Shown: piece by piece, positions 43,705-52,800 of the stretch | Layout: each line of letters opens with the position of its first letter | How positions within the stretch are numbered: position 1 is the first letter of the stretch | Assembly (NCBI RefSeq): GCF_902809845.1 | Contig: NZ_CADDWI010000008.1 | Span: forward strand, 310,001-374,000 | DNA length: 64,000 nucleotides | Direction: 5' to 3' | From: Chelativorans sp. Marseille-P2723 | GTDB lineage: Bacteria; Pseudomonadota; Alphaproteobacteria; Rhizobiales; Rhizobiaceae | Translations under genes and position numbers: made by a program | Notes under the pieces: generated by a model | The model's database searches: none | Told to the model about the DNA's origin: nothing | The model's input: only the letters and a program-made list of their open reading frames with translations

Positions 43705-44661
43705 ATGAAACGCAGAAATTTTCTGAAAGGCGCCGCGCTGGCAGGGGCGCTCGCCACTTCCAGCATGGCTGTAGCGCAGGAGGAGAGCTACACGATCGGC
43801 GTTGCCATACCTTCGGCGACTCACGGGTTCATGGGCGGCCTGAACTATCACGCCCGCGCAACGATCCAGCGTTTGCAAGAGGTTTATCCGCAACTCACCT
43901 TCGTTCTGTCGACGGCGGGCGACGCCAGCAAGATGGTCAACGATATCGAGGATATGGTTGCAACGCGTAACATCGATGCGCTGGTGGTGCTGCCCTTTGA
44001 AAGCGAGCCGCTCACCTCGCCGGTTCAGTCGGTGAAGGAACAGGGTATCTGGGTGACGGTGGTCGACCGCGGTCTTTCGGTCGACGGCATCGAGGATCTT
44101 TATGTCGCCGGCGACAATCCCGGCTTTGGCCGCATGGCGGGTGAGTATTTCGCCCAGAATCTGAATGAGGGCGATAATATCGTCATCCTGCGTGGCATCC
44201 CTACAACGCTCGACAATGAGCGGGTGGAAGCTTTCCAGGCTGCAATAGAAGGTTCGGGCATTAATGTGCTGGATATGCAGCATGGCAACTGGAATCGCGA
44301 CGATGCCTTCAACGTGATGCAGGACTTCCTGTCAAAATATGACGACATCGACGCCGTCTGGGCAGCCGACGATGACATGGCCATCGGCGTTCTGGAGGCG
44401 ATCGCCCAGGCAGGCCGCGAAGACCAGATGTGGGTGGTCGGCGGTGCCGGAATGAAGGAGATCGTCAAGCGCATCATGGAAGGCGATCCGCAATTGCCAG
44501 TTAACGTCACCTATCCGCCGGCGCAAATTTCCACAGCGATCGAGCTGACGGCTCTGGGGCTGGTATCCAGTACGCCTGTCTCTGGCCGCTTCATCATCGG
44601 CTCACAGCTCATCACGCCGGAAAACGCGGAAACCTTCTACTTCCCCGACAGCCCGTTCTGA
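43705..44661 (+). CDS. Sugar ABC transporter substrate-binding protein, Tat-type signal
   Basis: 318 residues from ATG 43705, with AGGGAGAGA upstream. The N-terminus MKRRNFLKGAALAGALATSS carries a twin-arginine (RRNFLK) signal, ending near AVAQEE. The mature protein is a periplasmic binding protein of the RbsB type: YTIGVAIPSATHGFMGGLNYHA, DIDAVWAADDDMAIGVLEAI and ISTAIELTALGL. Export through Tat implies folding before translocation. It is the last gene of this three-gene operon; no sugar-catabolic gene follows, so the ligand is unknown. Confidence 0.92.
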   Translation: MKRRNFLKGAALAGALATSSMAVAQEESYTIGVAIPSATHGFMGGLNYHARATIQRLQEVYPQLTFVLSTAGDASKMVNDIEDMVATRNIDALVVLPFESEPLTSPVQSVKEQGIWVTVVDRGLSVDGIEDLYVAGDNPGFGRMAGEYFAQNLNEGDNIVILRGIPTTLDNERVEAFQAAIEGSGINVLDMQHGNWNRDDAFNVMQDFLSKYDDIDAVWAADDDMAIGVLEAIAQAGREDQMWVVGGAGMKEIVKRIMEGDPQLPVNVTYPPAQISTAIELTALGLVSSTPVSGRFIIGSQLITPENAETFYFPDSPF

Positions 44662-44672
44662 GCTTTAACTCC

Positions 44673-44702
44673 AGCGCCGTGCAATTGTGACGGCACGGCG
44701 CT
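44673..44702 (+). terminator. Hairpin after the sugar ABC operon
   Basis: A perfect 10-bp stem AGCGCCGTGC/GCACGGCGCT with a 10-base loop begins 12 bp after the binding-protein stop. There is no T-run, so termination efficiency is doubtful. Confidence 0.4.
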
Positions 44703-44865
44703 TCACACGCAAGGAAGCCCAACCGGCAATCCCGCATGGTAATTAAAGGTTGGGCACCGTTCCTGAAAGATATCCTTAACGCCGTGAAGCAAGGTCGGAG
44801 CTTGTTGCTGCGGTCGTGCGCATTACGTAGCGCAAGAAAGCAGCGCAAGGCCGCATAGCCCGAGG

Positions 44866-45177
44866 CTAACTGACGGCCTCTGACGTGGGAAAGCTGAAAT
44901 CGAAGGTGATCCCCTACGGAATCGCGACCGAGAACCCGATTATTTGAACATACGGATTGTTCGCCAAGGTGTCGCGTAGACTGTCGGCTCTTTTCTAGGT
45001 CTCATCTATACGCTGTGCAGCGGTCCGATCAGCGGCCAATGCATATGCTTGAAGCTCAGCAGACTCGCTCAGGTACGCAAAGGTTTCTTCACGTGTCATC
45101 TGAGGGGCTGCATCGTCTGTAGACGCTCATGACGACAACGCCAGAAACGTTACTGCAGGTGCAAGCGATACCTTCAT
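44866..45177 (-). pseudogene. Decayed exported-protein gene with three in-frame stops
   Basis: One continuous minus-strand frame from ATG 45177 to TAG 44866-44868 gives 103 codons interrupted only by TGA at codon 17 and TAG at codons 61 and 88; no frameshift is needed. GGAGGGAGA sits right before the ATG. The first 16 residues (MKVSLAPAVTFLALSS) look like a signal peptide, followed by ASTDDAAPQMTREETFAYL and AELQAYALAADRTAAQRIDET. After the second stop comes DSLRDTLANNPYVQIIGFSV, and after the third GITFDFSFPTSEAVS. I do not recognise the family. It is most simply a recent pseudogene; stop readthrough is an unlikely alternative. Confidence 0.6.
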
Positions 45178-45481
45178 TCTCCCTCCTTGCCCGCACACAG
45201 TTGTCATTTATGTGCATAGTGAGATTCTGTTATCAACAGAGGAGGATCGCATAGGAGCGCAGTTAAACCTTCGCCGGTTTGGAGGAGGCGAAGGCCCACT
45301 CAGCGAGCACGAGCTGCCCCAGTTCATGGAATTGCTCGCCGCGTGATTCGGCGCAACCTCTCGCAGCCGTTCCGGCACGGCGGCGGCTTTATCTATTGCC
45401 AGGTTATGAAAGAAGTTATGCAGGAGCGGGGACGCTCAGGAGAAAGCCTTACGCTTTCAATGAAGTAAGAAAAAAAGAGAG

Positions 45482-45556
45482 TGGCTCCCCGGGCCGGATT
45501 CGAACCAGCGACCAACCGGTTAACAGCCGGTTGCTCTACCGCTGAGCTACCGGGGA
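45482..45556 (-). tRNA. tRNA-Asn (anticodon GTT)
   Basis: On the minus strand the 75-base sequence starts TCCCCGGTAGCTCAG and ends GGTTCGAATCC...CCGGGGAGCCA. The acceptor stem TCCCCGG/CCGGGGA pairs fully, the D-loop region is AGCTCAGCGGTAGAGC, the anticodon loop is CTGTTAA, and CCA is encoded. GTT reads asparagine codons. Confidence 0.97.
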
Positions 45557-45797
45557 AAGCTCTTGCGAGCGGTTCTATAACAAACGGATTCCGCTTTTGC
45601 CAAGCTCCATTTGCCTTTTTTCAGCGAAATCGCTTTCGGGCTCGCATTTGCGCCTACAAGCACACATATGGAACCAGGCGCAGCAGGCTGCAAGGCGTTC
45701 ATAATTGCCATGTAATGATTGGATTTTGGGGAACGTTACGGCACTGTGCCTTTTGCAGAAGGCGCGCCCGGATAGACCATAGGAAGGACGTAAATTG

Positions 45798-46121
45798 ATG
45801 GGCCGTGAGCTTTCATCTTGCGAACAGGAGGGTAGGGAACTGCGCCCCAATCCGCTGTCCCCTGATCCGCTGCCCCCTGATCCGCTGCGCCCCCGAGTTT
45901 CCATCGCCGGCCGCCGCGTGCCGCTGCCACGGTCCCGCACCCTGCGCATCGCCAGCGGTTTGCTGCTGGTCCTGGGCGGAGTCCTCGGCTTTCTACCGAT
46001 TCTCGGTTTCTGGATGGTGCCGCTCGGACTGCTTTTCCTGTCCTACGATATCCCCCTGGTGAGACGCATGCGCCGACGCATCGAGGTTTGGTGGTATCGC
46101 CGTGGCGCTGACCGCCGCTGA
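45798..46121 (+). CDS. Small membrane protein with proline-rich N-terminal repeat
   Basis: 107 residues from ATG 45798 (AGGAAGG upstream). The N-terminus contains three copies of a PLxP unit (NPLSP-DPLPP-DPLRP) encoded by three 15-bp direct repeats. A basic stretch (RVPLPRSRTLRIASG) leads into a hydrophobic region, LLLVLGGVLGFLPILGFWMVPLGLLFLSYDIP, likely one hairpin or two short helices, then a basic tail (RRMRRRIEVWWYRRGADRR). The core resembles small predicted membrane proteins common in Rhizobiales, but I do not know a function. It precedes glpX by about 190 bp. Confidence 0.7.
   Translation: MGRELSSCEQEGRELRPNPLSPDPLPPDPLRPRVSIAGRRVPLPRSRTLRIASGLLLVLGGVLGFLPILGFWMVPLGLLFLSYDIPLVRRMRRRIEVWWYRRGADRR
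45849..45893 (+). repeat. Three 15-bp direct repeats inside the small membrane protein gene
   Basis: Units at 45849-45863, 45864-45878 and 45879-45893 follow the pattern (G/A)ATCCGCTGNCCCCT with few changes. They encode the N/D-P-L-x-P repeats and could change in number by slippage. Confidence 0.75.
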
Positions 46122-46313
46122 GCCTGCCGAAGCACGTCGCTATTTGAGACGGCGCTTTTGCCGGCTCATGGCCATCCCAAGAAATAATTCAATCGATTGA
46201 GGTTGATGGTAGAGGACGCAGGGGTCTTGCTGTCATCCCGGCTCTTTGCCAAAGACATTGGGAACGGCGCGCCGAATAATGCGGTGCGGTGATTGCCTCA
46301 AGAGGATAGCAGG

Positions 46314-47300
46314 ATGACCTTCATGCCGAAGCGCCCCCAATCCGGCCTCGACCGGATCCTGACACTCGAGCTTGTCCGCGTCACCGAACGGGCCGCAGTG
46401 GCCGCCGCCAGGCTGCGCGGCCGCGGAGACGAGAAATCGGCCGACCAGGCTGCCGTAGATGCCATGCGCTCCGAACTCAACCGCCTGCCAATACAAGGTA
46501 CGGTGGTGATCGGAGAAGGCGAGCGCGACGAGGCGCCGATGCTCTATATCGGCGAGGAAGTGGGCGTGAAGGAAGGGCCATTGGTCGATATCGCGCTGGA
46601 TCCGCTGGAAGGCACCACAATCTGTGCCAAAAACCTGCCCAACTCACTTGCGGTGATCGCTATTGCGGAGCGGGGCAGCCTGCTCTACGCGCCGGATGTA
46701 TATATGGAGAAGATCGCGATTGGTCCGGGCTATCCGGCCGGCATTGTCAATCTGGACGCGCCGGTCGTGGAGAACATCGAGAACCTTGCCAAGGCCAAAG
46801 GCGTCCCAACGCGCGAGATCACGGCTTGCATTCTTGACCGTCCGCGGCACGCGCGCCTGATCGAGGAGGTGCGCGCCACGGGCGCTGCAATACGCCTCAT
46901 CGGCGATGGCGATGTGGCCGGCGTGATTCATACGACCGATGCCGATGAGACGGGGATCGATATCTATATGGGGATTGGCGGGGCGCCCGAGGGTGTGCTG
47001 GCGGCGGCTGCGCTTCGCTGCATTGGTGGCCAGATGCAGGGGCGGCTTCAGCTCAATACCGAAGAGAAGATTGCCCGCGCCAGCAGGATGGGCATCGCAG
47101 ATCCGAACAAAGTTTACCAGATGGAGGAAATGGCGCGCGGAGATGTTCTCTTCGCTGCTACGGGCGTGACGGACGGCAACCTGCTTGCGGGTGTCAAGTT
47201 CGGCCGCGATTCAATCCAGACACACACCATCGTCATGCGATCCTCTTCCGGCACCGTACGCGAGATCAAGGCTAAACATCAGGATCTGGATAAGTTCTGA
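46314..47300 (+). CDS. glpX: Class II fructose-1,6-bisphosphatase
   Basis: 328 residues from ATG 46314 (AGAGGATAGCAGG upstream). GlpX signatures are complete: VVIGEGERDEAPMLYIGEEVG, the metal-binding DPLEGTTICAKNLPNSLAV, MEKIAIGPGYP, GDGDVAGVI and GIGGAPEGVLAAAALRCIGGQMQGRL. It removes the 1-phosphate of fructose-1,6-bisphosphate in gluconeogenesis and is Mn-dependent in this class. It precedes recJ by 45 bp on the same strand. Confidence 0.95.
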   Translation: MTFMPKRPQSGLDRILTLELVRVTERAAVAAARLRGRGDEKSADQAAVDAMRSELNRLPIQGTVVIGEGERDEAPMLYIGEEVGVKEGPLVDIALDPLEGTTICAKNLPNSLAVIAIAERGSLLYAPDVYMEKIAIGPGYPAGIVNLDAPVVENIENLAKAKGVPTREITACILDRPRHARLIEEVRATGAAIRLIGDGDVAGVIHTTDADETGIDIYMGIGGAPEGVLAAAALRCIGGQMQGRLQLNTEEKIARASRMGIADPNKVYQMEEMARGDVLFAATGVTDGNLLAGVKFGRDSIQTHTIVMRSSSGTVREIKAKHQDLDKF

Positions 47301-47345
47301 AATTGATCCCATTCATGCCGTTGAACCTCTATCCTGCTGGCTAGG

Positions 47346-49145
47346 GTGGATAATGTGAACGGCGGAAGACGATATTTCCTGAACGTCCGGAAGTCGGCTC
47401 GCGGTGTGGCGTGGGAGCACCGGCTTGACGCGCGCGGCGAGAATATGGCGCTGGGGATTGCCCAGAGCCATGGTGTCCCGGAAATTGTCGCTCGCGTACT
47501 TGCCGGGCGGGGGATTGCACACGAAGAGGCGGCGCGCTTTCTCGTCCCTACCATCCGCGACCTGCTGCCCGATCCCACCACCTTGACGGATATGGAGAAA
47601 GCGGCCGGGCGAATCGCCGACGCCATATTGACGAAGCACCGCGTGGCGATCTTCGGCGACTATGATGTGGATGGTGCCGTCTCCTCCGCACTTCTAAAGC
47701 GCTTCCTGGGGCATTACGGGGTGCCCGTGGAAATCTACATTCCGGACCGGATCTTCGAAGGTTATGGACCCAATCCCGAAGCCATGCGTGAACTTGTGCG
47801 GCGCGGTGCACAGCTTATCGTCACCGTGGATTGCGGCACCAATAGCGGACCTGCGATCGCTGCTGCAAGGGAAGCCGGGGCCGACGTGGTGGTGCTCGAC
47901 CATCACCAAGTAGGGGGCGAACTGCCGGACGCGCTGGCCGTGGTCAATCCCAATCGCGAGGACGACCTTTCGGGGCAGGGGCATCTATGCGCGGCAGGCG
48001 TTGTATTCCTGGCGCTGGTACAGACCAGCCGCATCCTGCGAAGCAGGCTGCCCTCCATCCCGGCGCCCGACCTTCTGTCCATGCTTGATCTGGTGGCGCT
48101 TGCGACAGTCTGCGACGTCGTTCCGCTCATCGGCGTCAACCGGGCCTTTATTGCCAAGGGCCTTCTTGCAGCGCGCCAGATGAAAACCCCGGGCATTTCC
48201 GCGCTTACGCGAGTGTCGCGTATTGGCGAACCTCTTAATTCCTATCATTTGGGCTTTCTTCTCGGCCCTCGCATCAATGCGGGCGGGCGGATTGGAGACG
48301 CTGCGCTTGGCAGCAATCTGTTGGCCACGCTGGACCCGGGCGAAGCGGAAACGATTGCGGCAACGCTTGATCGGCTCAACCAGGAGCGTCAGGCGATGGA
48401 GGCAGCGATGCTTGCCGAAGCGCGCGCAGAAGCGGACGCGGAGCTTTCGAGCGGAGAGGGGCCCGCGATCCTGGTGACCGCGAGTGAAGAATGGCATCCA
48501 GGGATTGTCGGGCTGCTTGCCTCGCGACTGAAAGATTATGCCCGTCGTCCCGCCTTCGCCATTGCCTTCGATCCTAACGGCAAGGGTACCGGCTCGGGCC
48601 GTTCCATTCCCGGTTTCGATCTTGGTCGCCTTGTACGGGAAGCGGTGTCTGAAGGGCTGATTCTCAAGGGTGGCGGCCATGCCATGGCTGCTGGCATTAC
48701 GCTTGAGCGCAGAAGGCTTGGCGATTTGCGCGCATTCTTCGAGGAAAGGGCGCGCCTGGCGGTTGCCGCCTTGCGTGAGGCGGAATGCTTGAGGATCGAC
48801 GCGGCCCTTTCGGCCGAGGGTGCCACGCTCGACCTTCTGCAAACGCTTGAAGCCGCAGGGCCCTATGGGGCCGGCCACCCGGCTCCGGTTCTTGCATTGC
48901 CCCGCCACCGTCTGGCGGATGCACGCGTTGTCGGCAATGGCCATGTGCGCGTGGATCTGCGTGCCCATTCAGGCGCGAGGCTGCAGGCGATAGCTTTTCG
49001 TGCGGCGGAAACGGATCTGGGAAAGTTTCTTCTTGACCGCCGCGGGGGCACTATACATGTTGCGGGGCAGCTTGCCGCCAACCACTGGAACGGCGTACGA
49101 TCCGTGCAGTTCCGAATTTCGGACGCCGCTGTAGATCAGTTGTAG
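47346..49145 (+). CDS. recJ: Single-stranded-DNA-specific exonuclease RecJ
   Basis: 599 residues from GTG 47346 (a GTG three codons later is equally possible). DHH-family motifs are in order: AIFGDYDVDGAVSSALL, IVTVDCG, VVLDHHQVG, LVALATVCDVVPL, then GPRINAGGRIGDA. The DHHA1/OB part has EEWHPGIVGLLASRL, GSGRSIPGFDLGRL and LKGGGHAMAAGITL. It degrades single-stranded DNA 5' to 3' in recombination and mismatch repair. Its stop lies just before an insertion-sequence relic. Confidence 0.95.
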   Translation: MDNVNGGRRYFLNVRKSARGVAWEHRLDARGENMALGIAQSHGVPEIVARVLAGRGIAHEEAARFLVPTIRDLLPDPTTLTDMEKAAGRIADAILTKHRVAIFGDYDVDGAVSSALLKRFLGHYGVPVEIYIPDRIFEGYGPNPEAMRELVRRGAQLIVTVDCGTNSGPAIAAAREAGADVVVLDHHQVGGELPDALAVVNPNREDDLSGQGHLCAAGVVFLALVQTSRILRSRLPSIPAPDLLSMLDLVALATVCDVVPLIGVNRAFIAKGLLAARQMKTPGISALTRVSRIGEPLNSYHLGFLLGPRINAGGRIGDAALGSNLLATLDPGEAETIAATLDRLNQERQAMEAAMLAEARAEADAELSSGEGPAILVTASEEWHPGIVGLLASRLKDYARRPAFAIAFDPNGKGTGSGRSIPGFDLGRLVREAVSEGLILKGGGHAMAAGITLERRRLGDLRAFFEERARLAVAALREAECLRIDAALSAEGATLDLLQTLEAAGPYGAGHPAPVLALPRHRLADARVVGNGHVRVDLRAHSGARLQAIAFRAAETDLGKFLLDRRGGTIHVAGQLAANHWNGVRSVQFRISDAAVDQL

Positions 49146-49151
49146 TCATGG

Positions 49152-49533
49152 ATGTGGGGATGCTCCTTTCCAGTGCGTGGGCGGACGTTTTATAAGTCCA
49201 GCCGCAACCGCACAGCCAATCCCTTAAGGCGCTCCGGCTGCGCGCATTGAACACTTCGCCTCAAGGCGCTGCACCATTTCGTTTAGCGTGATGTCCTTGC
49301 GCTCCGCGATCCATCCCGACGCATGAAGGCCTCATGCGCGTCGAGCTTCGAATGCGACGGCTGGCCCTGCTTGCGTACCTCCGTATCGCCGGTCTCGCGA
49401 TAGCGGCGATACCACATTCCGGCAATAGAGATCCCGATGCAGCGAAAGCGCCGTGCCGGCTCCCATGTCGAACGCCCTCTTCAATAGCCGCAATTACGCG
49501 CCCCCGAAGGTCGGCACTCAAGCTCCTCGTCAT
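49152..49533 (-). pseudogene. IS630-type transposase remnant, frameshifted and truncated
   Basis: Reading leftward from ATG 49533, MTRSLSADLRGRVIAAIEEG is the standard start of IS630-family transposases. A second frame continues with AGMWYRRYRETGDTEVRKQGQPSHSKLDAH, a third with WIAERKDITLNEMVQRLEAK, and a fourth with LRDWLCGCGWTYKTSAHALERS. This is the helix-turn-helix half of the protein broken by at least three frameshifts. The DDE catalytic half is missing, since recJ begins immediately beyond. The relic is non-functional. No flanking inverted repeats were identified. Confidence 0.8.
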
Positions 49534-49843
49534 CACCACCTTCTGGCAAAAACACCAACAGTAGTGAATCAGGCGCCGCCCCCGCGCGAATCCCAAACCC
49601 CGACCTGCGTTCATCAAAGATGCTCTAGAAGGAAGGTAATGTGCATGATCGCGAGACAGTCGCGCTGGAGGAACACTGCATTCTCGGCGTTCGACGCCCT
49701 ACGGACAATTCTCACAAGCCTTGATGACGAATGGACTTAACTGTCGCGGCCAGACTGCATAGGTTTCTGAAACTTCCACATGAGAATGTGCGGCGGATGG
49801 GCAATGCAAGCAAAGCGCCTTTCCCAGAAGCTACGCACAAGAA
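49534..49843. other. 310-bp non-coding stretch upstream of the IS relic
   Basis: No supported gene. A plus-strand frame ending FSAFDALRTILTSLDDEWT at 49740 could be the tail of another broken mobile gene, but nothing identifies it. The stretch ends at the terminator of the giant coiled-coil gene. Confidence 0.4.
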
Positions 49844-49869
49844 AAAACCCGGCTGGAAGGCCGGGTTTT
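49842..49869 (-). terminator. Intrinsic terminator after the giant coiled-coil gene
   Basis: A 10-bp stem AAAACCCGGC/GCCGGGTTTT with loop TGGAAG. On the minus strand it is followed by T residues (TTTTTTC overall), 26 bp after the stop at 49895. It may also work in the plus direction. Confidence 0.85.
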
Positions 49870-49894
49870 GGTCAATGGTATGTTCACACGAAGG

Positions 49895-52800
49895 CTATCG
49901 CAGCCGTCCGCTGGCATGGGCCAGCATGGTGTAGACCTTACCTGTATCCGAGGCCAGATATGTCTGGGTCATCACATTGTCCCGATCAGAGCGCGAGACA
50001 TTGCCAAGTAGGCGCTCGAAATCACGGCAGTATTGATCGACAGCACTGCGGAACTCGGGATCGGCGCCGTATTTGCGCTGAATCTCGTCAAAGATCTGCT
50101 GTCCCTTGAGGGTATAGAGCCTGCGTGTGAAGATGTTCCGCTCACCCTTGCGATAGCGCTCCCACAGCTCCATCGATGCATCGTGATCGATGGCACGGGC
50201 AATATCGACGGACAGTGTATTAAGCGAGTCCACCACATTCAGGGAGGACCTTTCTTCGCTCTGCGGAGCGTTCTGCTTAGCCTCCTGCTCTTCACGTTGC
50301 GAGGCGCTACGCAGAAGATCGCGTATCCAGCCGCCATTGCCTGGCTGCTGATGGCGTTCCTCGCTATGGGCAAGCCCGCCGGGCCGGGAAGGCGCAGGCT
50401 GCGGCATCTCGTTTCGGGCCGGGCGCATGGGAGAGGCCGGGGCGTCGGAACGCGGCCTGTCCGCATTCTGCGGCAGAGAAGGCATCGTCACGGCGGCTGG
50501 CTGCGGAGCGGTTGCCTGGAGGGACGCGCCAGCATATTCCGGGCTGCGCTGGCTGATGCCGACATCGTGCAGCCGGCCGGACTTGGCCACGATTTCCGAT
50601 AGCTCCTTCAGCGCATTGATCTGCTCAGTGATGGCTCGACGCATGGCATTGGTCGATTGCCTTGCCTCCTCAGGCAACTCTACGATGCCACGTTTCATGT
50701 CGGCACGGGTCTCTTCGAGTTCGCTGCGGATTTCCTCTGCACTGCGTCGCAGATCGTCGGTCGCACCAGCGAAGCGCGATGTGGCGGCATCTACCACCTG
50801 ACCGATGGCGCTGCGGATCGATTCGATAGATTGACGGGTGCGACCCTCTGCCGTCTCCAGGGCCTCTTGGAGGAGCTGCTCGAAGGACTGCATCGCGCGG
50901 CCCATTTGCTCCGACTTTGCGACAAGACCGTCGGCGAGCTCGTTGAGCGCCTTCTGCCTGCTTTCCAAAGTACTTGTGAGGCCCGACTGTGCGCGCTCAA
51001 GCAATTGGGATGCGCTTTCGAGCAGCCGGCTATGGTCCTCGAAGCGGCTGGCGATGGAAGATATCTCGGTGAGCGTACGCTCTGAGAAATCTGCAAGCCT
51101 GCCCGAATTGGCGTTGATGAGGCTGGCGGAATTGGCGAGATTCTCCGCCGCCCGCTCCGTGCTCTGGGTAAACTCCTGGGCAGTAACGGACAGCTTCTCG
51201 TCCACCTGCGACAGGTTTAGAGCAGCCGACTCAACCAAATGGGAAAGTCTGTCGCCCGAGGAATCGAGTTGACCGAGAAGCTGCTTGACATCCCCAAGAA
51301 GACCGGTGCGGGCACGCTCCATGGCGTTGAGCGTGTCAGCCGTCCGGCTGGCGAGCGCATTGACGAGGGCGGCGTTCTCCTGCCGCAGACGCTCCGTCGT
51401 CTGCTGCGTAAGGGTCTCGATATTCTTCTGCAGCTCGCCGCCGCTGGCTTCGAAACGTTCGACCAACGGTCGCGCCGTTTCGTCGAGAATGCGCGCAATC
51501 TCGGTCGAGCGCCCGGCCAGCATTGCATTGAAGGCGCGGGTGCGCTCGTCCAGAGTGCTCACGGTCTCGGCAGTACGCTTCCTGATATGCTCGTTGATGG
51601 CGGCGAATGTTTGCCCGATCGTGTCGGCGGTCGAGACGAGATCCGCCTGAGTGCGAGAAAGCTGCTGGCTGACATGCAGCGCTGCCTGCTCAGCGCCCTG
51701 CCGCATGCGCTCCTCGGCATCGCCTATGCCTTCCTGCAGGGTGCTCCGTGTTTGCTCAACGCTGCTGCCGAGGCGTCGTTCGACCTCCAGCATCTGGCTC
51801 ATGATGGCGGATGCGGAAGATCCTGCGGCGGCCTTGAGGCGGTTCTCGATCTCAGCGACCTGATCGGTCATGGCCGTAGCATGCGCATCGAGCTCGACTG
51901 CTGTCTGCTGCGTGCGTGAGATGAGACGCTTGTCCATGTCGTCGAAGGCACGCGCGAAATCCTCGACGCGGTCGGACAGGATGCCGGAAGCTTCCGCCAG
52001 ACGCTGTGCGACACGCTCGTCCATCTCGCCAAATTCCTGACGCACATTTTGGGCACGCTGCACGACCCGCTCAGCAGCGCCTTCGAGCGCCTGGTCGATT
52101 CCTTCGACCTGCTCGCCGATCATCCTCGACACATCCTGCGTCCTGAGCACGATGCGCTCCTCGACACCGCCCATCGTGTTGCCGAGGCTGTCGACCTGCT
52201 GGGCGATCGCTTCGGAGACCGCTTGCGCACGGCCGGCCATGCGGTCCTCGACTCCTTCGAGGGCGTGGCCGAGATTGTCAACCTGCTCGCCAAGCGCCTG
52301 CGAAAGGTCGCGCGCGCGAACGGCAATGCGTTCCTCGACACCGTCGAGCGTACGGTCGATGCCGTCGACCTGCTCGTTGATCAGTTTCGATACATCCTGC
52401 GCCCGGCCGGCGATGCGTTCCTCGACGCTTTCGAGCACCTTCGCCGTTTCGCTGCCGAGGACGTTAGTGGCCTCCACCACCTTGTCACGCAGGGCGCCGG
52501 CAACGACTGCCGCGCTGTTCTCCAGCGTCTTGCGCACATTGTCGACGCCGAGTGACAGCGCATGTTCCATGGTGCGGGTACGTTCCTCAATTACGCCCGT
52601 GTGGGCGGTGAACGACTCGGTCACCTTGTCGATGTCAGCGCGAATGGCTGCAGTCAGATCATCGCGCCGCTCGGTAATCTTGGCGATATCTTCCTCCAGC
52701 GTTGCCGAGAAGCCCTTGCGTGTCTCAACGAGATGCTCAATCTGACCCTGAACGCGCTCCTCGAAGCGGCTCTGGTTCTCGTCCAGGCTACGCAGGCCGC

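Larger units (their letters stand above)
44662..45481. other. 820-bp gene-poor region after the sugar ABC operon
   Basis: Holds, in order, a GC-rich hairpin, a multi-stop pseudogene on the minus strand, a possible promoter for it, and a second hairpin (CCTTCGCC 45267-45274 with GGCGAAGG 45286-45293). Nothing else is supported. The minus strand just after tRNA-Asn reads TCTCTTTTTTTC, which may end the tRNA transcript. Confidence 0.5.

Noticed and set aside
45279-45545. A plus-strand frame ending GRIRTSDQPVNSRLLYR, and an overlapping one with GFEPATNRLTAGCSTAELPG
   Set aside because: These peptides come from translating the antisense strand of the tRNA-Asn gene at 45482-45556, a well-known source of false protein annotations.
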